A stretch of DNA of 64,000 nucleotides from Peptococcus niger (GCF_900101835.1 NZ_FNAF01000007.1:17960-81959), one strand, 5' to 3'; shown: positions 35,216-44,866, counted from the stretch's first letter. Numbers and translations are program-made. Notes: a model not told the origin generated them from the letters alone.

Positions 35216-36661
35216 TCACTTGTCATCCGGGAGATTTTCCCCTTTTGTCGCGGGTACCTGGTGACGGGGCAATAGGACACATACTTTTGTTCCTTGATTC
35301 GGGGCGCTCTCAAAGCGAATGCTGCCGTGATGCTTGTCTACAATTTGTTTAACAATGGCCAAGCCCAGCCCCAAACCTGCAAAGGGATCGTCACTGCGAT
35401 TTCTGGACCGTTCCACCTGGTAAAAAGGCTCTGTAATTTTGCTCAACTGGTCAGTCGTCATGCCCTTGCCGGTGTCCCTAACGACAATATTGACGCGGTC
35501 ACCGACTGCTTCCGCATATAAGGCAATGCGACCGCCGGCAGGCGTTGCCTTCAGGGCATTGTCCAAAAGGTTGGTGAGCAGACTGCGCATCAATTCCGGT
35601 GCGACATCCATGGTCAGTGGTGCCTCACAAAGGAAGACTGAAACGCCTTTCTCTTCAGCGCGTAGGTTAATCAGGCTGCACACATCCCGGGCAATTGGCA
35701 AAAAATCCACCGCTTCAAAGACAATGGCACCATGACGGGTGTAGGTCAAATCCACCAGGGTCTTGTTTAAATTGAGCATGCGTTGCCCTTCGCTGTAAAT
35801 ATAGCCCAGCCCCTTGGTAAAGGTGGCTTCATCGTAAGGCATCCGCTGCAAGAGATCTGCATAACCGATGATTGACGTCAGTGGTGTGCGCAATTCGTGG
35901 GTTAAGTTATCCATCATTTGAGATTGGGCTTCATTGCGCTCTTCCAGTTCGGCAATGTTGTCTTCCACCGCTGCCGCCATAATGTTAAAGCTCTGGGCCA
36001 AGTCTCCAAATTCATCCTGCGTTGAAACCGGCACCCGTTCGCTGTAATCACCGGAAGCAATCCTAGCGGATGCCCGATTGAGCGCGCGAATCGGTCGGGT
36101 TAAGAAGCTCGTAACCAACCAAATCAACACGGCAACGACGATGCTCCCCACAACCAAGGCCTGCCCGGCAACCACATAGGTGGCGCGCCGCTGCACGTCT
36201 AAATCGGAAATATCTTTCACCACGGTTATGAGGAGACTCTCATCCTCCCGTTCCAAATTTTGGCTAAAAAAAGCCAAATACCGCCCGCGGCTGTCACGGC
36301 GCAAGACAAAGGTCTGACGTCCGCTGTTGCGCAGTGCGGCTTTCAGTTCCGGGCGCTTTATTTTTTCCAACCCTTCCGTATTGGCAGCAAGTCGATGCAT
36401 TTTGGCATCGTATACCTCTATGGCCAGCCCGTCTTTGCTGAAAATATCCACGATACCTGTAGCAGAATCGGCAAAGGAATTCTGCTCGGAAAGGTAGAGG
36501 TTGATATTGTTGAGGATATTCCCCGCTTCATATATATAGCCTTCGATGGCTCCTTGGCGCGTCTCTTCATAGGCCATGGTGCCAATAGTCGCAGAAATAA
36601 CCACCGTCAGCGCAATAAAAATAGCCTCACAGATGAGCACCAGTTTGACTGAAAACCGCAT
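35216..36661 (-). CDS. Sensor histidine kinase
   Basis: 481-residue two-component sensor. TM1 (~5-29), an extracytoplasmic domain (~30-160), TM2 (~162-186), HAMP (~187-240), HisKA with DNLTHELRTPLTSIIGYADLL (phospho-acceptor H255), and HATPase_c with LLDNALKATPAGG, DTGKGM and GLGLAIVKQIVDKHHG. It overlaps the stop of its response regulator by 1 base, so the pair is co-translated. The signal cannot be read from the sequence; the layout resembles PhoR/ResE-type kinases. Confidence 0.93.
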   Translation of the reverse strand: MRFSVKLVLICEAIFIALTVVISATIGTMAYEETRQGAIEGYIYEAGNILNNINLYLSEQNSFADSATGIVDIFSKDGLAIEVYDAKMHRLAANTEGLEKIKRPELKAALRNSGRQTFVLRRDSRGRYLAFFSQNLEREDESLLITVVKDISDLDVQRRATYVVAGQALVVGSIVVAVLIWLVTSFLTRPIRALNRASARIASGDYSERVPVSTQDEFGDLAQSFNIMAAAVEDNIAELEERNEAQSQMMDNLTHELRTPLTSIIGYADLLQRMPYDEATFTKGLGYIYSEGQRMLNLNKTLVDLTYTRHGAIVFEAVDFLPIARDVCSLINLRAEEKGVSVFLCEAPLTMDVAPELMRSLLTNLLDNALKATPAGGRIALYAEAVGDRVNIVVRDTGKGMTTDQLSKITEPFYQVERSRNRSDDPFAGLGLGLAIVKQIVDKHHGSIRFESAPNQGTKVCVLLPRHQVPATKGENLPDDK

Positions 36662-37326
36662 TATTCCTCCAGTCTGTAGCCCACTTTATACACCGTTTTG
36701 ATGGTATCCAGGGCCAGTTTGGTCCGCAACCGCTGCACGTGCATATCAACGGTCCGCGTATTGCCTTCATAATCATAGCCCCAAATCTGGCTGAGCAATT
36801 GTTCGCGGGTGAGAACATTGCCCTTGTGGTCAATTAAATAGGCCAAAAGTTCAAACTCTTTTAAGGTCAAGGGCACCTCTTGGCCGTTTTTACTGACCCG
36901 GTGCTGGTCGGGTTCTAAAACAATATCCCGATAGCTGACCGCTTTGGCTACGTCACTCGCCTTGTCCACGCCGGTGCGTCGCAAAACCGCCTTGACCCGC
37001 GCCAAAAGCTCCATGCTGTCGAACGGCTTGGTCATATAATCGTCTGCGCCGAGTTCAAGGCCTTTGACCTTATCGCGGACCGAATCCTTGGCCGTCAGGC
37101 AAATCACGGCGATATTGTTTTTCTTTAACTCTTCTAAAAGCGTATACCCGTCCATCTTTGGCATCATAATGTCCAGCAGCACTAAATCTGTTGAACCGTT
37201 GCGAATGAGGTTTAGGCCCTCCAGGCCGTCTTTGGCCTCTTGCACCTCATAGCCGGCCAACTCTAAATTTAACCGTATCAGCTCCCGAATGGCTGTTTCA
37301 TCTTCAACAACCGTGATTCGTGCCAT
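36661..37326 (-). CDS. OmpR-family response regulator
   Basis: 221 residues: receiver domain with acidic pair E9/D10 region (VVEDE), phospho-acceptor D52 (LLDIMMPKMDG) and K in CLTAKD; then a winged-helix DNA-binding domain ending GYDYEGNTRTVDMHVQRLRTKL and YKVGYRLEE. It is the cognate regulator of the overlapping sensor kinase. Targets are unknown. It begins 11 bases after radC in the rex-maf-radC-regulator-kinase run. Confidence 0.95.
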   Translation of the reverse strand: MARITVVEDETAIRELIRLNLELAGYEVQEAKDGLEGLNLIRNGSTDLVLLDIMMPKMDGYTLLEELKKNNIAVICLTAKDSVRDKVKGLELGADDYMTKPFDSMELLARVKAVLRRTGVDKASDVAKAVSYRDIVLEPDQHRVSKNGQEVPLTLKEFELLAYLIDHKGNVLTREQLLSQIWGYDYEGNTRTVDMHVQRLRTKLALDTIKTVYKVGYRLEE

Positions 37327-37337
37327 ACGACCCCCTC

Positions 37338-38048
37338 CTAACTGGACGTAAATACTCGCCCGTGTTCCCTATAAGAATAATACGTCAGGCCCTCATGCCC
37401 AACGATGATGTGGTCCAGCAAATCAATTCCCAATAAGTCTGCCGCCGCAAGGAGGCGCTCAGTCAATTGGTCATCTGCACGGCTGGGGGTCAAATCGCCA
37501 CTGGGATGGTTGTGACCGCAGATTATGCAAGAAGCATTGTGGCGGACCGCATAGTGAAAAACATCACGAGGGTAGACATGAGCCTCATTTAACGTTCCCA
37601 TAAAGACCACTTTCTTTTCCACAACGCGATGCTTGTTGTCCAAGTAAATGACCATAAAATTTTCCTGACCGCGATGGACCGCTAAATCAATAAAATAACG
37701 CGCCGCATCGGCACTACCGCCAATGGTAGTTGCCAGCCCGCCGGCATCTAAAAGGGCCAGCCGCCGCGCCAGCTCAATAACGCTCAGGACCGTGCAGGCG
37801 CGACTCGGCCCGATGCCTTCCAAGCTGGTGATTTCTTCATAGGTCAAGTGGCTCAAGCTGACCAGGCCGCCCGCTTGACTAAGCAGTAGGCCGGCAAGAT
37901 CAACCACATTATATCGAGATGTGCCGCTGCCTAGAAGAATGGCCACAAGCTCAGCATCCGATAACGCCCGGGCACCAAACTGCTGCAACCGTTCCCGGGG
38001 CCGCAATTCTAAGGGCATTGATTTAACCTTTAAGCGTTCCTCTGTCAT
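37338..38048 (-). CDS. radC: RadC/MPN+ domain protein
   Basis: 236-residue RadC. An N-terminal helix-hairpin-helix region (LTYEEITSLEGIGPSRACTVLS) precedes a JAMM metalloprotease-like domain with VRHNASCIICGHNHPSGDLTPSRAD (HXHPSGD...S..D). Its molecular role is debated; the old DNA-repair label is doubtful. The start at 38048 is chosen because GGAGAGGAG precedes it; the next upstream ATG (38069) lies deeper in maf, which it overlaps either way (26 bases from 38048). Confidence 0.93.
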   Translation of the reverse strand: MTEERLKVKSMPLELRPRERLQQFGARALSDAELVAILLGSGTSRYNVVDLAGLLLSQAGGLVSLSHLTYEEITSLEGIGPSRACTVLSVIELARRLALLDAGGLATTIGGSADAARYFIDLAVHRGQENFMVIYLDNKHRVVEKKVVFMGTLNEAHVYPRDVFHYAVRHNASCIICGHNHPSGDLTPSRADDQLTERLLAAADLLGIDLLDHIIVGHEGLTYYSYREHGRVFTSS

Positions 38049-38625
38049 AGCCGAAGGGCTCCTCTCCAATGCAATAAAGCCAGCGACTCAAGACTTCCAG
38101 CGGCATGCCCACTACATTTGTATACGAACCGCAAATGCTTTCTATCAAAGCGGCACCGCGACCCTGGATGGCATATCCGCCGGCACGGTTACGGCTTTCT
38201 TCGGTTAATAAATAGGCCTCAATAAGGCGCTCCGGCAAAAGGGCCATTTGTACTTGGGTGGTCACTGTTTCGCTAAAGACGCGACCGTCAGGCAGGAGTA
38301 AAGCACAGCCGCTTTTGACCTCATGCTGCCGACCGGACAAACGCTTGAGCATGTCTCGCGCCACCGCTTTATTTTGCGGTTTGCCCAAGGGCTGGCCGTC
38401 TACCACCACCATTGTATCACAACCGATAATGGCCGCATCAGGAAAAGCGGTCCGCACACTCTTTGCCTTGCGCACCGCTAAATCAGCCAAGGCCGCATCA
38501 AAATCCAGCGCGGCATCGAGGGTTTCATCCGGTAAAAGCGGTGTCGTCACCGTAAACGAAAGCGCCAATTGTGTCAACAAGGCCTTTCGTTGGGGCGATG
38601 TGGACGCAAGCACCAAGGGCATCAT
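38023..38625 (-). CDS. maf: Maf-like nucleotide pyrophosphatase
   Basis: 200 residues. Maf proteins hydrolyse non-canonical or modified nucleoside triphosphates (dTTP/UTP or m7GTP type) and have been tied to septum control. Signature: LASTSPQRKALLTQL at the N terminus, IIGCDTMVVVDGQPLGKP and GYAIQGRGAALIESICGSYTNVVGMPL. It overlaps rex by 4 bases (ATGA) and radC by 26, indicating a tight operon of rex-maf-radC. Confidence 0.95.
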   Translation of the reverse strand: MMPLVLASTSPQRKALLTQLALSFTVTTPLLPDETLDAALDFDAALADLAVRKAKSVRTAFPDAAIIGCDTMVVVDGQPLGKPQNKAVARDMLKRLSGRQHEVKSGCALLLPDGRVFSETVTTQVQMALLPERLIEAYLLTEESRNRAGGYAIQGRGAALIESICGSYTNVVGMPLEVLSRWLYCIGEEPFGYDRGTLKG

Positions 38626-39278
38626 TCGACAACATCGCCTCCGGTCAGAAAATCATGGTTGGTGATTACAAAGCTCAGGACCTCTAAATTGACCGTCAAA
38701 TCAATATTGCGCACGGAAATGCCCTTTGGCATGCTCAAACTGGTCGGGGAAAAATTCAAAACCCCTGAAATCGCTGTTTCAGCCAGTTCATCCGCCACAT
38801 CCTGAGCGGCTTGACCGGGCACGGTAATAATGGCTATTTGGATATCATTTTCTAAAATATAAGCCGGCATCTCACCGATTGGTAAAATCGGCAGACCGGA
38901 TAGGGTCATCCCCACCTTACGAATATCATTGTCAAAAACGGCCACGATGTCAAAACCACGGTTGCGAAAACCCGAGTAATGCGCCAGTGCAGACCCTAAA
39001 TTACCGGCACCAATTAAAATCATCCGCCAGGGGTTGTCCACACCAAGAATTTTTTTGATGGCAATGTTCAAACTGTCCACATTATACCCGACACCCCGGG
39101 TTCCAAAATCCCCAAAATAAGCCAAATCTTTGCGCACCTGCGCCGGCGTACCGCCTGTTCCCTCGGCAATCTCGCCTGAGGAAATACTGATAATCCCGGA
39201 AGCCTCCACTTCCGCAAGGAATCGCGAATACACCGATAAACGCGTAATGGTCGCTTCAGGTATTTTTTGCGTTTTCAA
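38622..39278 (-). CDS. rex: Redox-sensing transcriptional repressor Rex
   Basis: 218 residues with an N-terminal winged helix (PEATITRLSVYSRFLAEVEASG) and a C-terminal Rossmann domain (LIGAGNLGSALAHYSGFRNRGFDIVAVFDND) that reads the NADH/NAD+ ratio. Rex represses fermentation and alternative respiration genes when NAD+ is high. I choose the TTG at 39276-39278 as start because AGAAGG lies 7 bases before it and the family begins about there; the alternative TTG at 39299 has no such site. It heads the maf-radC-two-component operon. Confidence 0.95.
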   Translation of the reverse strand: MKTQKIPEATITRLSVYSRFLAEVEASGIISISSGEIAEGTGGTPAQVRKDLAYFGDFGTRGVGYNVDSLNIAIKKILGVDNPWRMILIGAGNLGSALAHYSGFRNRGFDIVAVFDNDIRKVGMTLSGLPILPIGEMPAYILENDIQIAIITVPGQAAQDVADELAETAISGVLNFSPTSLSMPKGISVRNIDLTVNLEVLSFVITNHDFLTGGDVVE

Positions 39279-39425
39279 TGTTGCACCTTCTTTCACCAAC
39301 TAGACTTTATTACATAAATAATACCCAATAATAAAAGATTGTGCAATATTTCTCGACCTGTTCTCCATATTTTTCTCATTTATTATCGGCAGTCCAGCCC
39401 CTTTTCTTAAAAGCCCTTGTAAGAC

Positions 39426-39454
39426 TTGTCAGCTGCTGCATTTATCGGTATAAT
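39426..39454 (+). promoter_or_regulatory. Promoter of the flavodiiron protein gene
   Basis: TTGTCA (39426-39431) and TATAAT (39449-39454), 17-base spacer, with a leader of about 110 bases before the ATG. Confidence 0.85.
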
Positions 39455-39567
39455 TTACTTAATGTAGCAGCGCACAGCGTTTAAAGGCCCCGGCCATGGG
39501 TATATAACTGAAGCGAACATAATACGTTAGCGTCCGGTCAATCGTTCATAAAGAAAGGTAGGATTAC

Positions 39568-40755
39568 ATGAAAAAATTAAAAGACAATTTATATTCCGTC
39601 GGCGTTCAGAACCCAACTTTACGCGTATTCGATATTATTATGGCCACCAAATTTGGTACCACTTATGGTTCTTATCTTGTCCTCGGCGATGAAAAGAAAG
39701 CCTTGATTGACGGCTCCCACAGCGGGTTTGAGCACATTTGGTTTGACCATATTGAAGAAATCACTCCCCTGGACAGCATTGATTACCTGGTCATCAACCA
39801 TACCGAACCGGACCACTCCTATGCCGTCGCCGCATTCTTAGATAAGAATCCAAAGGTTACCATCATCGGCAGCGTAGCCGCCATTAACAATTTAAAAGTC
39901 ATCACCAACCGCGATTTTAATTCGCAGGTGGTCAAGGGCGAAGATACTCTGGACCTCGGCGGCCGCCGTCTGGTCTTTAAAACCACGCCCAATGTCCATT
40001 GGCCGGATACCATGATTACCTACTGCCCGGAACTCAAGGCGCTCTTCCCCTGTGATTTCTTAGGCTCCCATTTCTGCGAACCGACGGAACGGCTGGAAAC
40101 CTGTGTCAAAAAAGAGCTCTATGATATTGAATTTGAAAACTACTACCGCAGCATTATGGGCCCCTTCCCGGCTGCTGTCCGCAACGCCCTGGCTTATGTA
40201 GAAACATTGGATGTCGATGTGGTCTGCCCCTCTCACGGGCCGACTTACGGCACCGCTTATCTAAAAGAAGCCCTGGAAAAATACCGTCAATGGAGCGCTG
40301 AACCCGCTGCCGGCGCCAAAAAATCCGTAGCCATCTTCTACGTATCCGCCTACGGTTTTACCCGGGGCATGTGCCAGTATGTGGCTGGAAAATTGGAAGA
40401 GAAGGGCCTGGATGTCTTCATTGCCGATATCATTAAAAATGATGAGGCAAGCCTCATGCCCCATCTTTCCGCTGACGCCTTGGTCTTCGGGTCCCCTACC
40501 ATCAACCGGGCTGCCCTGAAGCCGGTCTGGGATATTATTTCCTCTATTGATGCCGTCAATGCAAAAGGGAAATCCTTTGCCACCATCGGCGACTATGGCT
40601 GGACCGGGGAAGCTTGCGGCCAACTGAACGACCGGTTGACCGGACTCAAAATGAAGCAGGCCGGTGAAAGCGTCAAATGCCGTTTTGCTCCGACCGATGA
40701 AACCTGGCAAGAACTCGACCGCTTGGTTGATGATATTGTTGCCGCCCTGGCTTAA
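39568..40755 (+). CDS. Flavodiiron protein (A-type)
   Basis: 395-residue cytosolic enzyme reducing O2 to water (or NO to N2O) in anaerobes. The N-terminal MBL-like domain holds the diiron ligands: NHTEPDHS (H78, E80, D82), H near 144 (TPNVHWPD), D in FPCDFLGSHFCEP and H in PSHGPTYG. The C-terminal ~140 residues are flavodoxin-like (IFYVSAYGFTRGMCQYVAGKL; FGSPTINRAALKPVWD; IGDYGWTGEAC). GAAAGGTAGGA precedes the ATG. It is monocistronic and suggests a strict anaerobe that meets oxygen. Confidence 0.95.
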   Translation: MKKLKDNLYSVGVQNPTLRVFDIIMATKFGTTYGSYLVLGDEKKALIDGSHSGFEHIWFDHIEEITPLDSIDYLVINHTEPDHSYAVAAFLDKNPKVTIIGSVAAINNLKVITNRDFNSQVVKGEDTLDLGGRRLVFKTTPNVHWPDTMITYCPELKALFPCDFLGSHFCEPTERLETCVKKELYDIEFENYYRSIMGPFPAAVRNALAYVETLDVDVVCPSHGPTYGTAYLKEALEKYRQWSAEPAAGAKKSVAIFYVSAYGFTRGMCQYVAGKLEEKGLDVFIADIIKNDEASLMPHLSADALVFGSPTINRAALKPVWDIISSIDAVNAKGKSFATIGDYGWTGEACGQLNDRLTGLKMKQAGESVKCRFAPTDETWQELDRLVDDIVAALA

Positions 40756-40775
40756 CCTCTTGTAGTTCTCTTACA

Positions 40776-40802
40776 GCCTCGTGCCCTGCACGGGGCTTTT
40801 TT
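40776..40802 (+). terminator. Terminator of the flavodiiron gene
   Basis: GCCTCGTGC and GCACGGGGC pair around CCT and are followed by seven T residues. Confidence 0.88.
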
Positions 40803-40818
40803 TATAAGGAGGCCGACC

Positions 40819-41322
40819 ATGTCCGAACCGCTGTCTTTTTTTACCATCGCCTCGCCCATTGGGACGCTCTATGCCTTAACCGATAGCCAGGCCTTATTCT
40901 ACCTCGGCTATAGGTCTGACGATGCCCGCCACTACGCCAGCCGCCACAGCTTGACCGTCAAATCGACAGAATCCCCGCTGACCGCCCCGCTTCGCCAAGA
41001 ATTATCTGCCTACTTTGCCGGCCGTTTGCGCCGGTTCACCCTCCCCCTGCAGCTGCTCGGGACCCCCTTTCAATTGTCGGTCTGGCAAGCCCTAAGCACC
41101 ATTCCTTACGGCCGCACGGCCAGCTATAAGGATATTGCCCTCGCCGTTAAAAATCCACAAGCCAGCCGCGCCGTTGGCGGCGCCAATCACCATAACCCGA
41201 TTTCCATCATCATTCCCTGCCATCGTGTAATTTGCGCCGACGGGAAGATGGGCGGTTATGGCGGCGGACTGGCCCGCAAAGAATACTTGCTCAGCTTGGA
41301 GCACCGCCTAGGCTCTTCCTGA
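40819..41322 (+). CDS. ogt: Methylated-DNA--protein-cysteine methyltransferase
   Basis: 167-residue suicide repair protein that transfers alkyl groups from O6-alkylguanine to its own cysteine. The active-site motif IIPCHRVICADG is intact with C134; the arginine finger helix ASRAVGGANHHNP precedes it. AAGGAGG lies before the ATG. It sits between the terminator of the flavodiiron gene and the promoter of tyrS, and is probably read from incomplete termination or an unseen promoter. Confidence 0.95.
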   Translation: MSEPLSFFTIASPIGTLYALTDSQALFYLGYRSDDARHYASRHSLTVKSTESPLTAPLRQELSAYFAGRLRRFTLPLQLLGTPFQLSVWQALSTIPYGRTASYKDIALAVKNPQASRAVGGANHHNPISIIIPCHRVICADGKMGGYGGGLARKEYLLSLEHRLGSS

Positions 41323-41323
41323 C

Positions 41324-41352
41324 TTGCAAAAGCGCGTAAAAGGATGTAAGAT
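41324..41352 (+). promoter_or_regulatory. Promoter of tyrS
   Basis: TTGCAA (41324-41329) and TAAGAT (41347-41352), 17-base spacer, 37 bases before the start codon. No T-box leader fits in this distance. Confidence 0.65.
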
Positions 41353-41388
41353 AATACGAAATCACTGCATAAAGACCAGGAGGTAATC

Positions 41389-42627
41389 ATGGGGACACCA
41401 AACGCTTATGACGTATTACAAGAGCGTGGCTATATTGCCCAGTCCACGCATCCGGATGAATTACGCGATTTATTTTCAAAAGAACGTGTCACATTTTATT
41501 GCGGCTTTGACCCGACTGCATCCAGCCTTCATGTAGGCCATTTTATTATGTTTATGGTCATGCGCCAGCTACAATTGATGGGCCATCGGCCGATTGTCCT
41601 GCTCGGTGGCGGCACCGGCATGGTCGGCGATCCGTCCGGCCGCAGCGATATGCGACGGGTGATGACCATTGAAGAAATCGACCAGAACTGTGCCAATTTC
41701 AAAAAACAGGCCGAACGCTTTATTGAATTTGGCGATGACAAGGGCTTATGCCTGAACAACGCCCATTGGCTCCGCGAGCTAAACTACATCGAATTTTTGC
41801 GCGACATCGGCTATCATTTTTCCATCAACCGTATGCTTGCGGCAGAATGCTATAAGACCCGGTTAGAAGTCGGCCTGACCTTCACCGAATTAAATTACAT
41901 GGTCATGCAAAGCTACGACTTCTTATACCAATACCGCAACTACGGCTGCCGGCTCGAACTCGGCGGCAACGACCAATGGTCAAACATTATCGGCGGGGTC
42001 GAACTGGTCCGTCGAGCTGAGGGGGAAAGCGTTTACGGCTTAACCATGAACCTGTTAACCAAGAGCGATGGAACTAAAATGGGCAAGACCGCCGGCGGCG
42101 CCGTCTGGCTGGACCGCGACAAAATGAGCCCCTATGAATTTTATCAATACTGGCGCAATGTAGACGATGCAGACGTCAATAAATGTTTCCGTCTCTTGAC
42201 CTTCCTGCCAATTGATGAAATTGATCAAATCACGGCCGCTTCCGGTGCGGCCATGAATGCCGCCAAAGAACGCTTGGCCTATGAAATCACCAAGCTTGTT
42301 CACAGCGAAGCCGACGCTGAAGAAGCCCAAGCAGCTTCTCGGGCCCTCTTTTCCGGCGCTGTAGAAGCCGGCGCCCTGCCTGAAACGAAAATGTCTCGTA
42401 CCGCCTTCACAGACGGTTACGGCCTTTTACAATTGCTCAAAGACCTGGAATTAACCGACTCCGTCAGCCAGGCCCGCCGTCTCGTCGAACAAGGCGGCAT
42501 CAGCCTGCAAGACGAAAAAATCACCGACAGCAAGTACCAAGTCCACGAAAGCGACTTCAACAGCGACGCCCGCCTCAAAATCCGCAAGGGCAAGAAAACC
42601 TATCACCTGGTGCAATTAACCGATTAG
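41389..42627 (+). CDS. tyrS: Tyrosyl-tRNA synthetase
   Basis: Class I synthetase, 412 residues. The HIGH motif appears as HVGH (FDPTASSLHVGHFIMF) and the KMSKS motif as KMGKT (GTKMGKTAGGAVWLD), the form usual in Firmicute TyrRS. A C-terminal S4 domain (VSQARRLVEQGGISLQDEKI) binds the tRNA. CAGGAGG precedes the ATG. Short leader from its own promoter, so the T-box control common for tyrS in other Firmicutes is missing. Confidence 0.97.
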   Translation: MGTPNAYDVLQERGYIAQSTHPDELRDLFSKERVTFYCGFDPTASSLHVGHFIMFMVMRQLQLMGHRPIVLLGGGTGMVGDPSGRSDMRRVMTIEEIDQNCANFKKQAERFIEFGDDKGLCLNNAHWLRELNYIEFLRDIGYHFSINRMLAAECYKTRLEVGLTFTELNYMVMQSYDFLYQYRNYGCRLELGGNDQWSNIIGGVELVRRAEGESVYGLTMNLLTKSDGTKMGKTAGGAVWLDRDKMSPYEFYQYWRNVDDADVNKCFRLLTFLPIDEIDQITAASGAAMNAAKERLAYEITKLVHSEADAEEAQAASRALFSGAVEAGALPETKMSRTAFTDGYGLLQLLKDLELTDSVSQARRLVEQGGISLQDEKITDSKYQVHESDFNSDARLKIRKGKKTYHLVQLTD

Positions 42628-42646
42628 ATCCAGCTTAAAAACAAAT

Positions 42647-42694
42647 AAAGCAGCGCCTTTCCTATTCATCCTTGAATAAGAAAGGCGCTGCTTT
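42647..42694. terminator. Bidirectional terminator between tyrS and the SdpI-like gene
   Basis: AAAGCAGCGCCTTTC and its exact complement form a long hairpin, T-rich downstream on the plus strand and A-rich upstream. Confidence 0.82.
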
Positions 42695-42728
42695 GTTATT
42701 GATAGACAAAGGGAAACCACTGGTAGGT

Positions 42729-43118
42729 TCAAAGCGGATTGCCATCCCCGTCAAAGTATTTTTTTAAAGCTTTTTCTGTCCTGAGCAAATAAACCAGCAT
42801 AAAAACCACCTGTAAATTGATGATAACCACCAAGGCAAGAGTCATCTGTCTTTCCGTTAAACTTATCGGACGCGTCAGCAAAAATCCGGTGCATAAACAA
42901 GTGAGTGCCAGGCAAGTCAAGCTGTAACGGATTATAAGGCGCGCATTATGCCATTGCGCAAAAGCCCAGGTTTCAGGTGTTTTCATGGACCGCGTCGTGC
43001 GGTATCCATAATAATGATTGATTGTCTTGGGCGGGAACTTATAAAACAGACCACCCATCAGCAAAAGAATAAGCGGCGTGCTGAAGACACAAATGGAGAA
43101 TAAAAACGACGTCATCAA
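42729..43118 (-). CDS. SdpI-family membrane protein
   Basis: 129 residues with three or four membrane helices. The conserved SdpI motif is clear: INHYYGYRTTRSMKTPETWAFAQWHNAR. In B. subtilis SdpI gives immunity to the SdpC toxin and recruits a repressor; most homologues, including this lone one without toxin or autorepressor genes nearby, have no proven role. Transcribed alone on the minus strand toward tyrS. Confidence 0.85.
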   Translation of the reverse strand: MMTSFLFSICVFSTPLILLLMGGLFYKFPPKTINHYYGYRTTRSMKTPETWAFAQWHNARLIIRYSLTCLALTCLCTGFLLTRPISLTERQMTLALVVIINLQVVFMLVYLLRTEKALKKYFDGDGNPL

Positions 43119-43327
43119 TTTCCCCCTTCCAAATATGGATCCATTTTGATCTACCGGCCATACTTTATTCTACTACAAGGGCCCCTTGGGTCACAAGGAC
43201 CGCCCCAAAAGAGGCGGCCAGGGCCACTGCCCCGACATCTTCCTATGTAGCCGCAACTGGTCACTTGGGAAATGGAGGGGTTTATTTCATGCCAAACGGG
43301 TATATAATCCGTATGCGGGAGGATGAT

Positions 43328-44866
43328 ATGATGAAAAAATACGATGTGATCGTTATCGGAACCGGTTCCGGTAATATTATTTTGGAAGAGGCCCTAAAAA
43401 AGGGGCTTTCATGCGCGCAAATCGAACGGGATAAGTTCGGCGGCACTTGCCTGACGCGTGGCTGTATTCCCACCAAGGTGATGGTCACCGCTGCCGACCG
43501 TCTTTATGAAATCGAAGATGCCCAGGCCTTGGGCATTAAGGCCGGCAAGCCGGAGGTTGATTGGGAGACCATCGGCCGGCGGGTTTGGCAAAAGATTGAT
43601 GAAAGCAAAGACCTACGTGACTTTTACCTTCAAGAAGACAACCTGGACGTCTACGAGGGTGAAGCCTACTTTACCGGCAATCACAGTTTAAAAGTGCGGT
43701 TAAATGCCGGCGGTGAATCGGAAGAAATCACCGCACCGAAAATTTTCGTCGGCGTCGGCGGTCGCACCAAGGTACCGGCTATCGAGGGCTTGGATAAGGT
43801 GCCCTACGCCACCAGCGAAGATTTCTTTGGAGAAGGCTGGCCGACTGAACCCTATAAAGACGTTATCGTCATCGGCGGTGGCGCCATTGGCTGTGAATTT
43901 GCCCATATTTTCCGCGCCTTCGGTGCCCGGGTCCAACTGGTGCAGCACAACGTCCGCCTCTTGCCGAAATCCGATGCCGAATTAAGCGCTGCCTTGCTGC
44001 ACAATTTTAAGCTGGATGGCATCACCGTTTACCTCAACAAGGAAACCCCTTCAGCCCGTCCGGACGGCGACGGCGTCGTGCTCACGATCCGAGACCGAGC
44101 TGATGATTCACTGACCGATATTCGGGCCGACCTGCTCTTCATTTGCCCGGGCATCGTGCCCAACAGCGACCGGCTGGCCCTGGGAAATACGGATATCACT
44201 GTAAATGACCGGGGCTGGATTCCCACAAACGAATTTTTGGAAACCTCCGTACCGGGCGTCTATGCCTTCGGCGATATCAACGGACTCCACCAGTTCCGCC
44301 ATAAAGCAAATTACGAAGCGGATATTTTGGCCTACAACCATTTCTTGTCCAGATCGGAAACCGACCGCCGCTGGGCCCGTTATGATAATGTGCCGGCCGT
44401 CACCTATACCCACCCGGAGGTGGCCGATGTCGGCTTGTCTGAAGAAGCTGCGGAAAAAGCCGGCCACCGGGTCCGCATTGGCCGCTGGCATTATTATGAA
44501 ACGGCCAAAGGATTCGCCCTGGGCTACACCCCGGACAGCGACCAAAAAGCCTTTGCCAAGCTGGTCATTGACGCAGCCAGCGGCAACATCTTGGGCATGC
44601 ACGCCATTGGGCCTTACGCCTCCACCCTCATCCAGCCCTATGTCAACCTGATGAACGCCGGAGATACACCGCTGGTTCCCCTTCATCCGAAAATCGCCAG
44701 CCCGGACGTCAAAAAATGGCGCAGCCTATCTCTCGTGCGCGACATGAACCCTCACAATTGGCGCACCGTGCGTGAAACGATGGTGCCCCACCCGGCCTTA
44801 TCGGAAGTGGGCATTTGGACCTATTACGACTTAGAAGAACAAGCCGACAAGAATAAGCCGGAATAA
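43328..44866 (+). CDS. Pyridine nucleotide-disulfide oxidoreductase (mycothione reductase/DLD-like)
   Basis: 512 residues. N-terminal FAD fold (YDVIVIGTGSGN), redox-active disulfide GGTCLTRGCIPTK, NAD(P) fold (IVIGGGAIGCEFAHIFRAFGARV), second FAD strand (TSVPGVYAFGDI), and a dimer domain ending in PHPALSE with the conserved His-Pro. It is closest to the mycothione-reductase/dihydrolipoamide-dehydrogenase branch, with about 40 extra residues before the C-terminal His-Pro. The true substrate is unclear. GGGAGG lies before ATG 43328; a TATAAT at 43303-43308 makes the earlier ATG at 43265 untranscribed. Confidence 0.88.
   Translation: MMKKYDVIVIGTGSGNIILEEALKKGLSCAQIERDKFGGTCLTRGCIPTKVMVTAADRLYEIEDAQALGIKAGKPEVDWETIGRRVWQKIDESKDLRDFYLQEDNLDVYEGEAYFTGNHSLKVRLNAGGESEEITAPKIFVGVGGRTKVPAIEGLDKVPYATSEDFFGEGWPTEPYKDVIVIGGGAIGCEFAHIFRAFGARVQLVQHNVRLLPKSDAELSAALLHNFKLDGITVYLNKETPSARPDGDGVVLTIRDRADDSLTDIRADLLFICPGIVPNSDRLALGNTDITVNDRGWIPTNEFLETSVPGVYAFGDINGLHQFRHKANYEADILAYNHFLSRSETDRRWARYDNVPAVTYTHPEVADVGLSEEAAEKAGHRVRIGRWHYYETAKGFALGYTPDSDQKAFAKLVIDAASGNILGMHAIGPYASTLIQPYVNLMNAGDTPLVPLHPKIASPDVKKWRSLSLVRDMNPHNWRTVRETMVPHPALSEVGIWTYYDLEEQADKNKPE

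Noticed and set aside
41323..41388. T-box leader before tyrS
   Set aside because: A good promoter lies only 37 bases before the start codon, leaving no room.
43265..43327. Upstream ATG for the disulfide-oxidoreductase-like gene
   Set aside because: It lies before the TATAAT box, so it would not be in the transcript; ATG 43328 has a GGGAGG site and begins the FAD-fold strand at the expected distance.
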